Assembly (NCBI RefSeq): GCF_001758225.1
Contig: NZ_MAST01000011.1
Location: 44,579-108,578 of the forward strand
Length of the DNA stretch: 64,000 nt
Origin: Humibacillus sp. DSM 29435
GTDB lineage: Bacteria > Actinomycetota > Actinomycetes > Actinomycetales > Dermatophilaceae
Direction: 5' to 3'
Made by a program: the position numbers and the translations under genes. The number at the start of each line of letters is the position of its first letter. Position 1 is the stretch's first letter. Positions 1 to 12,882 of the stretch are shown piece after piece. The notes under the pieces were generated by a model. That model saw nothing but the letters and a program-made list of their open reading frames with translations. It ran no database searches and had not been told where the DNA came from.

Positions 1-324
1 GAAGACGGCGACGGCGCCGTCGAGCACGCGAAGCGAACGCTCCACCTCGACGGTGAAGTCGACGTGCCCGGGGGTGTCGATGATGTTGATCTGGGTGCCC
101 TCCCAGAAGGAGGTGACGGCGGCGGAGGTGATCGTGATGCCGCGTTCCTTCTCCTGCTCCATCCAGTCCGTCGTCGACGCACCGTCGTGGGTCTCGCCGA
201 TCTTGTGGTTGACACCGGTGTAGAAGAGGATGCGCTCCGTCACCGTGGTCTTGCCGGCGTCGATGTGCGCCATGATGCCGATGTTGCGCACCTTGTTGAG
301 GTCCGTCAGGACGTCGAGTGCCAC
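1..324 (-). CDS. fusA: Elongation factor G, N-terminal part (cut by window edge)
   Basis: This encodes the first 108 residues of EF-G, the ribosomal translocation GTPase. The reading frame opens [20 protein letters not shown] and carries the P-loop AHIDAGKTT, the switch region [10 protein letters not shown] and the G3 motif DTPGH. These are the G1-G3 elements of the GTPase domain. The start is a GTG at 324; the rest of the roughly 700-residue protein lies outside the window. It is the last gene of the rpsL-rpsG-fusA str operon, 153 bases after rpsG, and the gap contains a perfect 12-bp stem-loop. Identification is secure. Confidence 0.97.
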   Translation of the reverse strand, partial: MALDVLTDLNKVRNIGIMAHIDAGKTTVTERILFYTGVNHKIGETHDGASTTDWMEQEKERGITITSAAVTSFWEGTQINIIDTPGHVDFTVEVERSLRVLDGAVAVF

Positions 325-410
325 GTCAGGTTTCTCGTCTCATTCGTCGTGAAGTCAAAACTGTGGGGCCCGGCCTCCGAGACAACGTCACGGGGCGGGC
401 AGTTCCGGTG

Positions 411-456
411 CGGATGCCGCTGTGCTGGCGGGTGGTGGCCGGCTCAGCGGCATCCG
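411..456. repeat. Stem-loop of the GGATGCC/GGCATCC family in the rpsG-fusA gap
   Basis: CGGATGCCGCTG (411-422) is perfectly complementary to CAGCGGCATCCG (445-456), with a 22-base loop. It lies between rpsG and fusA, inside an operon, so a full terminator role is unlikely. An attenuator or mRNA-processing role is an inference. Related stem-loops occur at 4239, 8240, 20471, 24866 and 27777. Confidence 0.7.
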
Positions 457-477
457 ACGCAGATCGATGGTGCCGGA

Positions 478-948
478 CTACCAGCGGTAGTGCGCGAAGG
501 CCTTGTTCGACTCGGCCATCTTGTGGGTGTCCTCACGGCGCTTGACCGCGGCACCGAGGCCGTTGCTCGCGTCGAGGATCTCGTTCATGAGGCGCTCGGT
601 CATCGTCTTCTCACGGCGCTGCCGTGAGTAGCCGACCAACCAGCGCAGGGCCAGCGTCGTGGAGCGGTTCGGCTTGACCTCGATCGGCACCTGGTAGGTG
701 GCGCCACCGACGCGGCGGCTCTTGACCTCCATGGCCGGCTTGACGTTGTCGAGCCCACGCTTGAGCGTGGCGACGGGGTCGGTGCCGGTCTTGGCGCGAA
801 CGCCCTCGAGTGCGCCGTAGACGATCGTCTCGGCGATCGACTTCTTGCCGTCGAGGAGGATCTTGTTGACGAGCTGGGTCACGAGCGGGCTGGCGTAGAC
901 GGGGTCGACGACGAGCACGCGCTTCGGAGCGGGTCCTTTACGAGGCAT
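478..948 (-). CDS. rpsG: 30S ribosomal protein S7
   Basis: S7 is a primary 16S rRNA binding protein that organises the head of the 30S subunit near the E site. The 156-residue product starts [10 protein letters not shown] and ends FAHYRW, the normal bacterial length, with the typical [19 protein letters not shown] and [11 protein letters not shown] segments. Its ATG overlaps the rpsL stop by one base (TGATG), which indicates translational coupling. An open frame extends further upstream, but the ATG at 948 is fixed by family length and by the overlap. Confidence 0.98.
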   Translation of the reverse strand: MPRKGPAPKRVLVVDPVYASPLVTQLVNKILLDGKKSIAETIVYGALEGVRAKTGTDPVATLKRGLDNVKPAMEVKSRRVGGATYQVPIEVKPNRSTTLALRWLVGYSRQRREKTMTERLMNEILDASNGLGAAVKRREDTHKMAESNKAFAHYRW

Positions 949-1322
949 CAGCTCTTCTCCTTCTTCGCGCCGTAGAGGCTGCGAGCCTGCTTGCGGTTCT
1001 TGACGCCCTGAGTGTCGAGGGTGCCGCGAACGATCTTGTAACGCACACCGGGAAGGTCCTTCACCCGGCCGCCACGCACGAGCACGATCGAGTGCTCCTG
1101 CAGGTTGTGGCCGACACCCGGGATGTAGGCCGTGACCTCGATACCGCTCGAGAGGCGCACGCGGGCCACCTTGCGAAGGGCAGAGTTCGGCTTCTTGGGG
1201 GTGGTGGTGTAGACGCGGGTGCACACGCCGCGACGCTGGGGCGAGCCCTTGAGCGCCGGGGTCTTGGCCTTGTTGGCCTTGTCCTGGCGGCCCTTTCGGA
1301 CCAGCTGGTTGATGGTAGGCAA
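948..1322 (-). CDS. rpsL: 30S ribosomal protein S12
   Basis: S12 is the decoding-centre protein of the 30S subunit. The product has 124 residues, the standard length, starting (M)[12 protein letters not shown] and ending GAKKEKS. The start is a TTG at 1322 with GGAG upstream; the same frame also contains a farther ATG at 1384, which would add a non-homologous extension and is rejected. The [13 protein letters not shown] loop has wild-type lysines at the positions linked to streptomycin resistance. It is the first gene of the str operon, with a leader of nearly 300 bases. Confidence 0.97.
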   Translation of the reverse strand: MPTINQLVRKGRQDKANKAKTPALKGSPQRRGVCTRVYTTTPKKPNSALRKVARVRLSSGIEVTAYIPGVGHNLQEHSIVLVRGGRVKDLPGVRYKIVRGTLDTQGVKNRKQARSLYGAKKEKS

Positions 1323-1407
1323 CCTGGTTTCTCCGTACGTTTGCTGGTGGTCTGCCGGCCCGATGGCCGACTCCTTGTTCATTTCGCCCACCCCCGAGGT
1401 CGGGCGT

Positions 1408-1422
1408 GTCACATGATGTGAC
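1408..1422. promoter_or_regulatory. 15-bp perfect palindrome in the rpsL leader
   Basis: GTCACATGATGTGAC is a perfect inverted repeat (7+1+7), 86 bases upstream of the rpsL start and downstream of the predicted promoter. It contains the half-sites of cAMP-receptor-type operators in inverted order, so binding by a CRP/GlxR-like protein is uncertain. The leader also has a hairpin near 1471-1494 (CCCTCG / CGAGGG around an AAAA loop). No other gene is visible in 1323-1758. Confidence 0.4.
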
Positions 1423-1616
1423 CTGCCGTGGTCGGTGGGTGCGCGGTGCTCTCCCCCGCATTCTCCGCGCCCTCGGTCGAAAACGATCGAGGGCGTGGAT
1501 TGCCCGGCAAGAGGTGTGCTCTGGCAACTCGTGGTGCTCCGGCGGGGGAACCGCAGGAACAGGGCACAGGAGCCGTCATCGCGCATGCTGAGGACGCGCC
1601 TCAGACACAGTGTTCA

Positions 1617-1646
1617 AGCGTACCGGGGCGCGCTGTCCCTACCAAA
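1617..1646 (-). promoter_or_regulatory. Candidate promoter of the rpsL-rpsG-fusA operon
   Basis: On the minus strand, TTTGGT (1641-1646) and TACGCT (1617-1622) are separated by 18 bases, resembling a sigma-70-type -35/-10 pair. Transcription would start near 1610 and give a leader of about 290 bases before the rpsL TTG. This is pattern recognition only. Confidence 0.35.
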
Positions 1647-1758
1647 TCGGTGCAGGAACGCCGTCTCCGCCACGCCATCTCCCCGACGCCATTCCCCCGA
1701 CACCAGCGTGCCGGCGTCATCTCCGCCAGGCGAACGCGGGGGGCTGGGGGGCTGGGGG

Positions 1759-2370
1759 TCAGCCCAGGCGCCAGTCTCCCGCGTACATGTGCAGCACCGG
1801 GAGGCCGAGGGCCTCACGGGCCTTGGACGCCCAGTCGGTGTGGAAGGTGTCCTCGACCGCATGCGGCTCGGTGACGACCACGACCTCTCGGGCGCCGAGC
1901 CTCGCGACCTCCTCGACGAGCGTCGGCATGGGGTCGTCGGCGGTGATCTCGCCGGTGGCGGCGACGTCGTGGGCCGCGAACTCACGCAGGGTGGTGCTGA
2001 GCGCGGTCTCGGCGTCGGCATGCGCCTCGGTGCCGTCGACGGGCCGTAGCGAGTCGAGGGCCTCTCGCATCTCGAAGAGGCTGAGGTGGTCGAGGAAGCT
2101 GGAGAGCACGTTGCGGTCGGTGTCGGCCGGCACCAGCACGCGGTAGGTGGCGCCCTCCTCCAGGTGCATGGCCACGATCTTGTCGACGTCGACGGCCTTG
2201 AGCGCCTCTTCGGTCAGCACGATGACGGTCGGCGCCGCGTCGCTGCCGTGCTCCGGCGACGCAGCGTCGGACCGCTGCGGCCGGCCCCGATCGTCGCGGT
2301 GAGAGGCGCCGGTCTCGGAAGAGGTGGAGATGGGAGTGCTGTCCGTGGGCTCGACGCCGGGCTCGCTCAT
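1759..2370 (-). CDS. Conserved actinobacterial hypothetical protein
   Basis: The product has about 203 residues starting MSEPGVEPTDS. The first 45 residues are polar and probably disordered. The rest reads as an alternating alpha/beta fold, with strands such as PTVIVLTEEAL, TYRVLVPAD and EVVVVTEPH, and acidic helices. No catalytic motif, signal peptide or membrane segment is visible. The ATG at 2370 is preferred over the ORF start at 2403 because a TAGGCT hexamer sits 7 bases upstream of it, the pattern of a leaderless transcript. It lies between dacB and the str operon, on the same strand. I do not recognise a function. Confidence 0.75.
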   Translation of the reverse strand: MSEPGVEPTDSTPISTSSETGASHRDDRGRPQRSDAASPEHGSDAAPTVIVLTEEALKAVDVDKIVAMHLEEGATYRVLVPADTDRNVLSSFLDHLSLFEMREALDSLRPVDGTEAHADAETALSTTLREFAAHDVAATGEITADDPMPTLVEEVARLGAREVVVVTEPHAVEDTFHTDWASKAREALGLPVLHMYAGDWRLG

Positions 2371-2377
2371 GCGCGCC

Positions 2378-2405
2378 AGCCTAGACCGCAACACTCCCGG
2401 CACAA
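2378..2405 (-). promoter_or_regulatory. Predicted leaderless promoter for the gene at 1759-2370
   Basis: On the minus strand, TTGTGC (2400-2405) and TAGGCT (2378-2383) are 16 bases apart, and the -10 box is followed after 7 bases by the ATG. Transcription would begin at or next to the start codon. No ribosome binding site is present, which agrees with leaderless translation. Confidence 0.5.
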
Positions 2406-2520
2406 GAAACGCACGGGCGCAGCACCGGCAGCCGCGGCGGCCCGAACGAGCGGGCTACGACGGCTACGCCGTGCGGGTGACCTCGGCGCGCACCGAGCTG
2501 ACCGACTGCTCACCGACTGC

Positions 2521-4023
2521 TCAGCGGCCCGGGGACCGCCACCCGGCCAGCAGCACGCCGAGGCGGTCCTCGACCGGGCGGGGCGAGGAGCGTGAGTAGC
2601 TGCTGATCGTCGCGAACACGTACGGCCGGCCGTCAGCCCCGGTGACGTAGCCGGCGAGCGAGGTGACTCCGGTGAGGTCGCCGTTCTTCGCGCGCAGGTT
2701 GTTCGTGGCCCGGGTGCCGCGCATCCGGCTGGCGAGCGTGCCGCCGGTCCACCGAACCGGGTCGGCCCCGGCCACCGGCAGGGCGGCCTTGAACGTCGGG
2801 AACCAGGACTCGGTCTGCACCCGGTGCACGAGCTGCACCATCTGCAAGGTGGTGAGGCGGTCGCTGCGCGAGAGCCCGGAGCCGTCGACGAGGTTCATCC
2901 CCGTGGTCACGATGCCGTAGCGCGCCGTGTTGGCCTTGATCAGCGCCGTGCCGTCAGCCCAGTTGCCGGCACGGCCGGCGCGGGTACCGAGGGTCTTCGT
3001 GATCACCTCGGCATGCCCGTTGTTCGACAGCTTGAGGAACGGCACGAGCAGCTGTCCCAAGGTCATCGACGACCTCGTGGTGTAGAGCACCGTGCCGGCG
3101 GTCTTGCTCAGCGTTCCGACTCCCCCGTCGACACGGATGCCGGCCTTGACGAGCTGCGCACGCAGTACCGTAGCCGCGAGCTGGCCCGGGTCGTTCACCG
3201 TGACCCAGCGCTTGCCGCTCGCCGCACCGCGGGGCACCGTGCCGCTCAGCGTGATGGTGTTGCTCCCGCTCGAACGGGTGACCGTGACCGACGACGAGCC
3301 CGTCGACGACGTCGTGGCGTTGTTGACCAGCCGCACGTACGAGGCGGCACTGGCCGGCGTCACACTGACGCGGGCCCGCGAGCCGGTCGTGGCGCCGGGT
3401 GAGTAGCCGATGACGACGGTGCCGGCGTCGTAGTCGGTATCGGGCGAGAGCGTCAGCGCCGAGACCTGAGCGGCGTAGTACGACGAGGCGTAGCTGGTGC
3501 TCCAGCCCGGGTTGTAGCGCACGTTGTCGAAGAACGAGGTGTCAGCCATAACGCTCCCGGCGATACGGGTCACACCCTTGGCCTTGTACGACGCGGCCAC
3601 AGCGGCGAGGTCGCGCTCCATCAGGGTGGGGTCTCCGTAGCCCTTGAGGTAGAGGTTGCCGGGCACCACGCCCCCGGCGCGCATCGGCCAGGTCCACGTC
3701 TCGGTCTTCCACCGGTAGCCCGAGCCGAGGTAGTGCAGGCCGGCAGCCGCCGTGAAGAGCTTGGTCGTGGAGGCCGGCACGAGCGCGACCGTCGGGTTGC
3801 GCAGGTAGATGCCGTGACCGTCGACCCCGTCGGCCACGATCGTGCTCACGGTCGTGCCGGATGCCGTGACGAGCGGGTCGGCCATGACGGCGGTGATCTG
3901 AGCCTTGACCGGGTCGTCGACCGAGGCGGCCGCGGCCGGCAGGGTGAGCGGGGCAAGCGGGGCAAGGAGCCCCGAGAGGGCGAGTACCACGGTGGGAAGG
4001 ATCAGTACGACACGGCGGTTCAC
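2521..4023 (-). CDS. dacB: D-alanyl-D-alanine carboxypeptidase/endopeptidase, PBP4 (peptidase S13) family
   Basis: This is an exported penicillin-binding protein that would trim peptidoglycan stem peptides. The product has 500 residues from a GTG at 4023, with GAGGAG 7 bases upstream; the frame is open for 20 further codons but this start has the ribosome binding site. Residues 1-33 form a signal peptide (NRRVVLILPTVVLALSGLL). The catalytic motif SxxK is S85-T-T-K88 and the SxN motif is SNN in KLSNNGHAE. The third box reads KNG (RAKNGDLTG) where S13 enzymes normally have KTG. The gene is transcribed away from the rpoC terminator, with its own promoter region at 4024-4198. Confidence 0.93.
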   Translation of the reverse strand: MNRRVVLILPTVVLALSGLLAPLAPLTLPAAAASVDDPVKAQITAVMADPLVTASGTTVSTIVADGVDGHGIYLRNPTVALVPASTTKLFTAAAGLHYLGSGYRWKTETWTWPMRAGGVVPGNLYLKGYGDPTLMERDLAAVAASYKAKGVTRIAGSVMADTSFFDNVRYNPGWSTSYASSYYAAQVSALTLSPDTDYDAGTVVIGYSPGATTGSRARVSVTPASAASYVRLVNNATTSSTGSSSVTVTRSSGSNTITLSGTVPRGAASGKRWVTVNDPGQLAATVLRAQLVKAGIRVDGGVGTLSKTAGTVLYTTRSSMTLGQLLVPFLKLSNNGHAEVITKTLGTRAGRAGNWADGTALIKANTARYGIVTTGMNLVDGSGLSRSDRLTTLQMVQLVHRVQTESWFPTFKAALPVAGADPVRWTGGTLASRMRGTRATNNLRAKNGDLTGVTSLAGYVTGADGRPYVFATISSYSRSSPRPVEDRLGVLLAGWRSPGR

Positions 4024-4198
4024 GGCGGGACTCCTCAGGTCGGGGCCCGCTCGCCCGGCGTCGAGGAGGTCACCTGGCGACACCCTAGCCCCAGTTTGAC
4101 CGAAATGTCCGTCGGGCTGTCGGCGCAGACACGAGGCCGGTACCAGCGGTCAAACCCTGCGGCAGCAGGTCGGTCAGGGCCACCCGCGAGAACGGCGC

Positions 4199-4257
4199 TG
4201 GGCCCGGCCCGCGCGTGATGCGCGAACCGGGCCCAGCGGCATCCGAACGGATGCTGG
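4199..4257 (-). terminator. Double stem-loop downstream of rpoC
   Basis: Two hairpins lie directly after the rpoC stop codon. The first (4239-4254) pairs GCATCCG with CGGATGC around a 2-base loop and belongs to the GGATGCC family. The second pairs TGGGCCCGG (4199-4207) with CCGGGCCCA (4227-4235). There is no clear U tract, which is common for actinobacterial terminators. They probably end the rpoBC transcript. Confidence 0.6.
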
Positions 4258-4268
4258 CGGTCGACCGG

Positions 4269-8165
<3,897 letters not shown>

Positions 8166-8239
8166 GTGGTTCCTTCTCTCGTAACGCTTGCTAGGTACTG
8201 CTGTGACGGTGGGGGTCCGGCCGGTCGACCACGGGGGCG

Positions 8240-8271
8240 GGGATGCCGCTGAGCGGGCTCAGCGGCATCCC
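8240..8271. repeat. 15-bp perfect stem-loop between rpoB and rpoC (GGATGCC family)
   Basis: GGGATGCCGCTGAGC (8240-8254) pairs perfectly with GCTCAGCGGCATCCC (8257-8271), leaving two bases between the arms. It sits 23 bases beyond the rpoB stop and 74 bases before the rpoC start. Since rpoC should be co-transcribed, partial termination or mRNA processing are more likely than full termination; this is inference. Confidence 0.75.
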
Positions 8272-8294
8272 GACCGCTTGTCGTGGTGGCTGGG

Positions 8295-11200
8295 TCAGAC
8301 CTCTTCGACGCTGGACGGCTCGCGCCGGCTCAGGTCGATGCCGAGCTCCTCCGCAGCGCGGAAGACCTCCTCGTCGGATTCCTTCATCTCGATCGTCGTG
8401 CCGTCGCTCGAGAGCACCTCGACGTTGAGGCACAGCGACTGCATCTCCTTGAGAAGCACCTTGAACGACTCGGGGATACCGGAGTCGGGGATGTTCTCGC
8501 CCTTGACGATCGCCTCGTAGACCTTGACGCGTCCGGGGACGTCGTCGGACTTGATCGTCAGCAGCTCCTGCAGCGTGTAGGCCGCGCCGTACGCCTCGAG
8601 GGCCCAGACCTCCATCTCACCGAAGCGCTGGCCACCGAACTGGGCCTTACCGCCGAGCGGCTGCTGGGTGATCATCGAGTACGGGCCGGTCGAACGAGCG
8701 TGGATCTTGTCGTCGACCAGGTGGTGGAGCTTGAGGATGTACATGTAGCCGACGGCCACCGGCTCGGGGAACGGCTCGCCGGAGCGGCCGTCGAAGAGGC
8801 GGGTCTTGCCGGAGGCGTCGATGAGGCGCACGTCGTCGCGCGTCTTCAGGGTCGAGTCGAGCAGACCCGTCACGACGTCTTCGGACGCTCCGTCGAACAC
8901 CGGGGTGGCCACCCGCGAGCCGGGCGGCGCCTCGTGCGCGTCGACCGGGATCTGGTTGGCCCACTCGGGGTTGCCCTCGATCTTCCACCCACGGCTGGCG
9001 GCCCAGCCGAGGTGCAGCTCGAGAATCTGCCCGAGGTTCATCCGGCGAGGCACGCCGTGCGGGTTGAGCACGACGTCGACGGCGGTGCCGTCTTCCAGGA
9101 ACGGCATGTCCTCGATCGGCAGGATCTTGGAGATGACACCCTTGTTGCCGTGCCGGCCGGCGAGCTTGTCACCGTCGGTGATCTTGCGCTTGTTGGCGAC
9201 GTAGACCCGCACGAGCTGGTTGACGCCGGGAGGCAGGTCATCGCCCTCGTCGGCCCGGAACTCCTTGACGCCGATGACCGTGCCGGTCTCGCCGTGGGGA
9301 ACCTTGAGGCTCGTGTCGCGCACCTCGCGCGCCTTCTCACCGAAGATGGCGCGCAGCAGGCGCTCCTCGGGCGTCAGCTCGGTCTCGCCCTTGGGCGTGA
9401 CCTTGCCGACGAGCAGGTCGCCGTCACGAACCTCGGCGCCGACGCGGATGATGCCGCGCTCGTCGAGGTCGGCCAGCACCTCCTCGGAGACGTTGGGGAT
9501 GTCGCGGGTGATCTCCTCGGGCCCGAGCTTGGTGTCGCGGGCGTCGACCTCGTGCTCCTCGATGTGGATCGAGGAGAGGACGTCGTCCTGCACCAGACGC
9601 TGGCTGAGGATGATCGCGTCCTCGTAGTTGTGGCCCTCCCACGACATGAACGCCACGAGCAGGTTGCGCCCGAGCGCCATCTCGCCACCGTCGGTCGCGG
9701 GACCGTCGGCGATGACGCCACCGGCCTCGAGACGGTCACCCTCGTTGACGAGGACGACCTGGTTGTAGCTCGTGCCCTGGTTGGAGCGGCTGAACTTGGC
9801 GATGCGGTAGGTCTGGTATGTGCCGTCGTCGTTGGCCACGGTGACCAGGTCGGCCGAGACCTCCTGCACGACGCCCGCCTTGTCGGCGCGCACGACGTCA
9901 CCCGAGTCGAGAGCGGCACGGAACTCCATGCCGGTACCGACCAGGGGGGCCTCGCTCTTGACGAGCGGGACCGCCTGACGCTGCATGTTGGCGCCCATGA
10001 GCGCACGGTTGGCATCGTCGTGCTCCAGGAACGGGATCATCGCGGTCGCGGCCGAGACCATCTGGCGCGGCGAGACGTCCATGTAGTCGACGTCGTCACC
10101 CGGGATGAGCTCGACCTCGCCACCCTTGGTGCGAACCAGCACGCGGTCCTCGGTGAAGTTGTTCTCGAGGTCGAGCGGGGCGTTGGCCTGCGCGACGACG
10201 AAACGGTCCTCCTCGTCGGCCGAGAGGTAGTCGACCTCGTCGGAGACGTGCCCGCCCGAGACCTTGCGGTAGGGCGTCTCGATGAAACCGAACGCGTTGA
10301 TCCGCGCGTAGCTGGCGAGCGAGCCGATCAGACCGATGTTCGGGCCTTCAGGCGTCTCGATCGGGCACATGCGGCCGTAGTGGCTGTGGTGGACGTCGCG
10401 GACCTCCATCTGGGCACGGTCGCGGGAGATTCCACCCGGGCCGAGAGCAGACAGCCGACGCTTGTGCGTCAGCCCCGCGAGCGGGTTGTTCTGGTCCATG
10501 AACTGCGAGAGCTGCGAGGTTCCGAAGAACTCCTTGATCGAGGCCACCACGGGGCGGATGTTGATCAGGGTCTGCGGGGTGATCGCCTCGACGTCCTGCG
10601 TCGTCATGCGCTCACGCACGACACGTTCCATGCGGGACAGACCGGTGCGCACCTGGTTCTGGATCAGCTCACCGACCGAACGGAGGCGGCGGTTGCCGAA
10701 GTGGTCGATGTCATCGACCTCGACGCGCACGTCGATGACCTCACCGTTCTTCACGCCGTCCATCGAGGTCTGGCCGTCGTGCAGGGCGACGATGAACTTG
10801 ATCGTCGCGACGATGTCGTCGATCGCGAGGGTCGAGTCGTTGATCGGTGCGTCGAGCCCGAGCTTCTTGTTCACCTTGTAGCGACCGACCTTGGCGAGGT
10901 CGTAGCGCTTGGGGTTGAAGTAGAGGTTGTCGAGCAGGTTCTGCGCGGCTTCCTTGGTGGGCGGTTCGCCCGGGCGCAGCTTGCGGTAGATGTCGATCAG
11001 CGCGTCGTCCTGGTTCTGGACGTGGTCCTTCTCGAGCGTCAGGCGCATCGAGTCGAACTGGCCGAACTCCTCGAGGATCTGCGCCTCGGTCCAGCCGAGG
11101 GCCTTGAGCAGCACGGTGACCGACTGCTTGCGCTTGCGGTCGACGCGCACGCCGACCATGTCGCGCTTGTCGATCTCGAACTCGAGCCACGCACCGCGGC

Positions 11201-11777
11201 TCGGGATGATCTTGCTGGTGTAGATGTCCTTGTCGGACGTCTTGTCGGGCGTGCGCTCGAAGTAGACGCCCGGGCTGCGGACCAGCTGGGAGACGACGAC
11301 ACGCTCGGTGCCGTTGATGATGAAGGTGCCCCGCTCGGTCATGAGGGGGAAGTCGCCCATGAACACCGTCTGGCTCTTGATCTCACCAGTGGTGTTGTTC
11401 ATGAACTCGGCGGTGACGAACAGGGGCGCGTCGTAGGTCTGGTCGCGCTCCTTGCAGGACTCGATCGTCTTGCGCGTCTCCTCGAAGCGGTGATCGCGGA
11501 ACGAGAGCGACATCGAGCCGCTGAAGTCCTCGATCGGGGAGATCTCCTCGAAGATCTCCTCCAGCCCGGAGCGGTCGGGGACGTCAGTGCGCCCCTGCGC
11601 CTTGGCCGCGGCGACGCGGCCTTGCCAGCGCTCGTTGCCGAGGAGCCAGTCGAAGCTCTCCGTCTGGAGAGCAAGGAGGTCTGGGACCTCCAGGGGTTCG
11701 CGAATCTTCGCGAAGGACAGACGTCCCGAAGGGGTCTGTGCGGTGGACATGTTCGTCGCAGTACGCGCGGCAGCCAA
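8295..11777 (-). CDS. rpoB: DNA-directed RNA polymerase subunit beta
   Basis: This is the second-largest RNA polymerase subunit and the rifampicin target. The product has 1160 residues from a TTG at 11777, giving (M)[13 protein letters not shown], which matches the start used in streptomycetes; GGAAGGA lies just upstream. The frame is open for 17 more codons, but these have no homology. The rifampicin-binding cluster reads [20 protein letters not shown] then RLSALGPGG, the susceptible type with wild-type His and Ser. It is preceded by a long leader and a strong promoter (12040-12069), and followed by rpoC. Confidence 0.99.
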   Translation of the reverse strand: MAAARTATNMSTAQTPSGRLSFAKIREPLEVPDLLALQTESFDWLLGNERWQGRVAAAKAQGRTDVPDRSGLEEIFEEISPIEDFSGSMSLSFRDHRFEETRKTIESCKERDQTYDAPLFVTAEFMNNTTGEIKSQTVFMGDFPLMTERGTFIINGTERVVVSQLVRSPGVYFERTPDKTSDKDIYTSKIIPSRGAWLEFEIDKRDMVGVRVDRKRKQSVTVLLKALGWTEAQILEEFGQFDSMRLTLEKDHVQNQDDALIDIYRKLRPGEPPTKEAAQNLLDNLYFNPKRYDLAKVGRYKVNKKLGLDAPINDSTLAIDDIVATIKFIVALHDGQTSMDGVKNGEVIDVRVEVDDIDHFGNRRLRSVGELIQNQVRTGLSRMERVVRERMTTQDVEAITPQTLINIRPVVASIKEFFGTSQLSQFMDQNNPLAGLTHKRRLSALGPGGISRDRAQMEVRDVHHSHYGRMCPIETPEGPNIGLIGSLASYARINAFGFIETPYRKVSGGHVSDEVDYLSADEEDRFVVAQANAPLDLENNFTEDRVLVRTKGGEVELIPGDDVDYMDVSPRQMVSAATAMIPFLEHDDANRALMGANMQRQAVPLVKSEAPLVGTGMEFRAALDSGDVVRADKAGVVQEVSADLVTVANDDGTYQTYRIAKFSRSNQGTSYNQVVLVNEGDRLEAGGVIADGPATDGGEMALGRNLLVAFMSWEGHNYEDAIILSQRLVQDDVLSSIHIEEHEVDARDTKLGPEEITRDIPNVSEEVLADLDERGIIRVGAEVRDGDLLVGKVTPKGETELTPEERLLRAIFGEKAREVRDTSLKVPHGETGTVIGVKEFRADEGDDLPPGVNQLVRVYVANKRKITDGDKLAGRHGNKGVISKILPIEDMPFLEDGTAVDVVLNPHGVPRRMNLGQILELHLGWAASRGWKIEGNPEWANQIPVDAHEAPPGSRVATPVFDGASEDVVTGLLDSTLKTRDDVRLIDASGKTRLFDGRSGEPFPEPVAVGYMYILKLHHLVDDKIHARSTGPYSMITQQPLGGKAQFGGQRFGEMEVWALEAYGAAYTLQELLTIKSDDVPGRVKVYEAIVKGENIPDSGIPESFKVLLKEMQSLCLNVEVLSSDGTTIEMKESDEEVFRAAEELGIDLSRREPSSVEEV

Positions 11778-12039
11778 GGAGGGTCCTTCCACGGGCCTTT
11801 TTCTCGAATCTTCGTCGTCGCGCCACAAATGGCCTCACTCGCGGGTTCTCAGGGCCTGGGGAGATGCCGGATGGCATGCCGGAACGGCTTGCTGTGGCGC
11901 GAGGGAGACATAGGCAGCGCAAGGGCCTAGCCTAGCCCTTCAGGGCAGGAGTGTCCAGCCGGGTCAAGAAGCGGAGTTCCCACCGACAGGCGAGACCTGC
12001 GACGCTCCCCGGACCGGGGGTTCCCGAGGGAACGCGATG

Positions 12040-12069
12040 ACTATCGCCCTCTGCAGGGCCTTCCGTCAA
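12040..12069 (-). promoter_or_regulatory. Predicted rpoBC promoter and structured leader
   Basis: On the minus strand, TTGACG (12064-12069) and GATAGT (12040-12045) are 18 bases apart, close to the vegetative sigma consensus. The leader to the rpoB TTG is about 255 bases. Directly at the predicted transcription start lies the palindrome GTTCCCGAGGGAAC (12020-12033), followed by CCCCGGACCGGGG (12007-12019). These could fold in the nascent RNA. The rest of the 475-base gap 11778-12252 holds the promoter side of the divergent gene at 12253, with a palindrome GCCCGAGCTCGGGC (12216-12229), and no further gene that I can support. Confidence 0.6.
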
Positions 12070-12252
12070 GACCCTGGGCTTGTCCGGCGCGTCGCCACGC
12101 GGGAAACCCGTCGGAAATCGACCGGATGCAGGGGGCGCTGGCCCCCGGGACACGCGCGGGCGCCGGTCGCTTCTGCCACGCTGCCGCAGGCTCCCGCCCT
12201 ACGATGACCGCACGAGCCCGAGCTCGGGCCTCGACCGACGAAGGGAACCGAG

Positions 12253-12807
12253 ATGTCAGACCCGAACCCTCCGGAGCAGGGGTCCTTCGGCCAGCCTGCC
12301 GGAGGCACCCCGCCTCAGCCCCCCCAGCAGTCCCAGCAGCCGAGCACTCCCCCACTGCCGCCGACGCCCCCGAGCTCGCAGGGGCCGGACACCCAGCGGA
12401 TGCCGTCCTCCGGCGCCACCACGCCCCCCGCTCCGCCGGCCGGCGGCTCAGGCGGCTCAGGTGGCTCTCCTTCTCCGACGACGGCCAACGTGCAGGCCGC
12501 GGTGCAGAGCGTCGCGAGTGACAGCAGCGGCTTCATCTCCGCCCTCTTCGACTTCACCTTCACCCGGTTCGTCACCCCGATGCTGGTGCGGTTCGTCTAC
12601 CTGCTGGCCACGGTGGCGCTGGTCGCCAGCTGGCTGGCCTTCGTCATCACCGCGTTCATCACCAATGTGGGCCTGGGCCTGTTCGCGCTCATCATCGGCC
12701 CGATCATCCTGATCATCTACCTGGCCATCATCCGCATGACCCTCGAGTTCTACCTCTCCGTCGTGCGGATGAGCGAGGACATCCACCGGCGGCTGCCCCA
12801 GGGCTGA
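12253..12807 (+). CDS. DUF4282 domain membrane protein
   Basis: The product has 184 residues. Residues 1-75 are rich in Pro, Gln, Gly and Ser and look disordered. The C-terminal part matches the DUF4282 family: FDFTFTRFVTPMLVRFVYLLA begins a first membrane segment, followed by ASWLAFVITAF, GLFALIIGPIILIIYLAIIR and a short cytoplasmic tail with RMSEDIHRRL. Family members are small inner-membrane proteins of unknown function. GAAGGGA precedes the ATG by 8 bases. The gene is divergent from rpoB and convergent with aguA. Confidence 0.88.
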   Translation: MSDPNPPEQGSFGQPAGGTPPQPPQQSQQPSTPPLPPTPPSSQGPDTQRMPSSGATTPPAPPAGGSGGSGGSPSPTTANVQAAVQSVASDSSGFISALFDFTFTRFVTPMLVRFVYLLATVALVASWLAFVITAFITNVGLGLFALIIGPIILIIYLAIIRMTLEFYLSVVRMSEDIHRRLPQG

Positions 12808-12882
12808 CCGCCGACACGGGCCCAGAGGGTCCAGAGGGCCCCGAGGTCCCAGAAGACCACCGCGCGGTTCCCGACGCGGCGG

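Noticed and set aside
948..1586. Longer rpsL starting at 1586 or 1384
   Set aside because: The extra residues have no S12 homology; the TTG at 1322 with GGAG upstream gives the exact family length.
10462..10570. Rifampicin-resistance changes in rpoB
   Set aside because: The resistance-determining cluster reads as the wild type ([20 protein letters not shown]).
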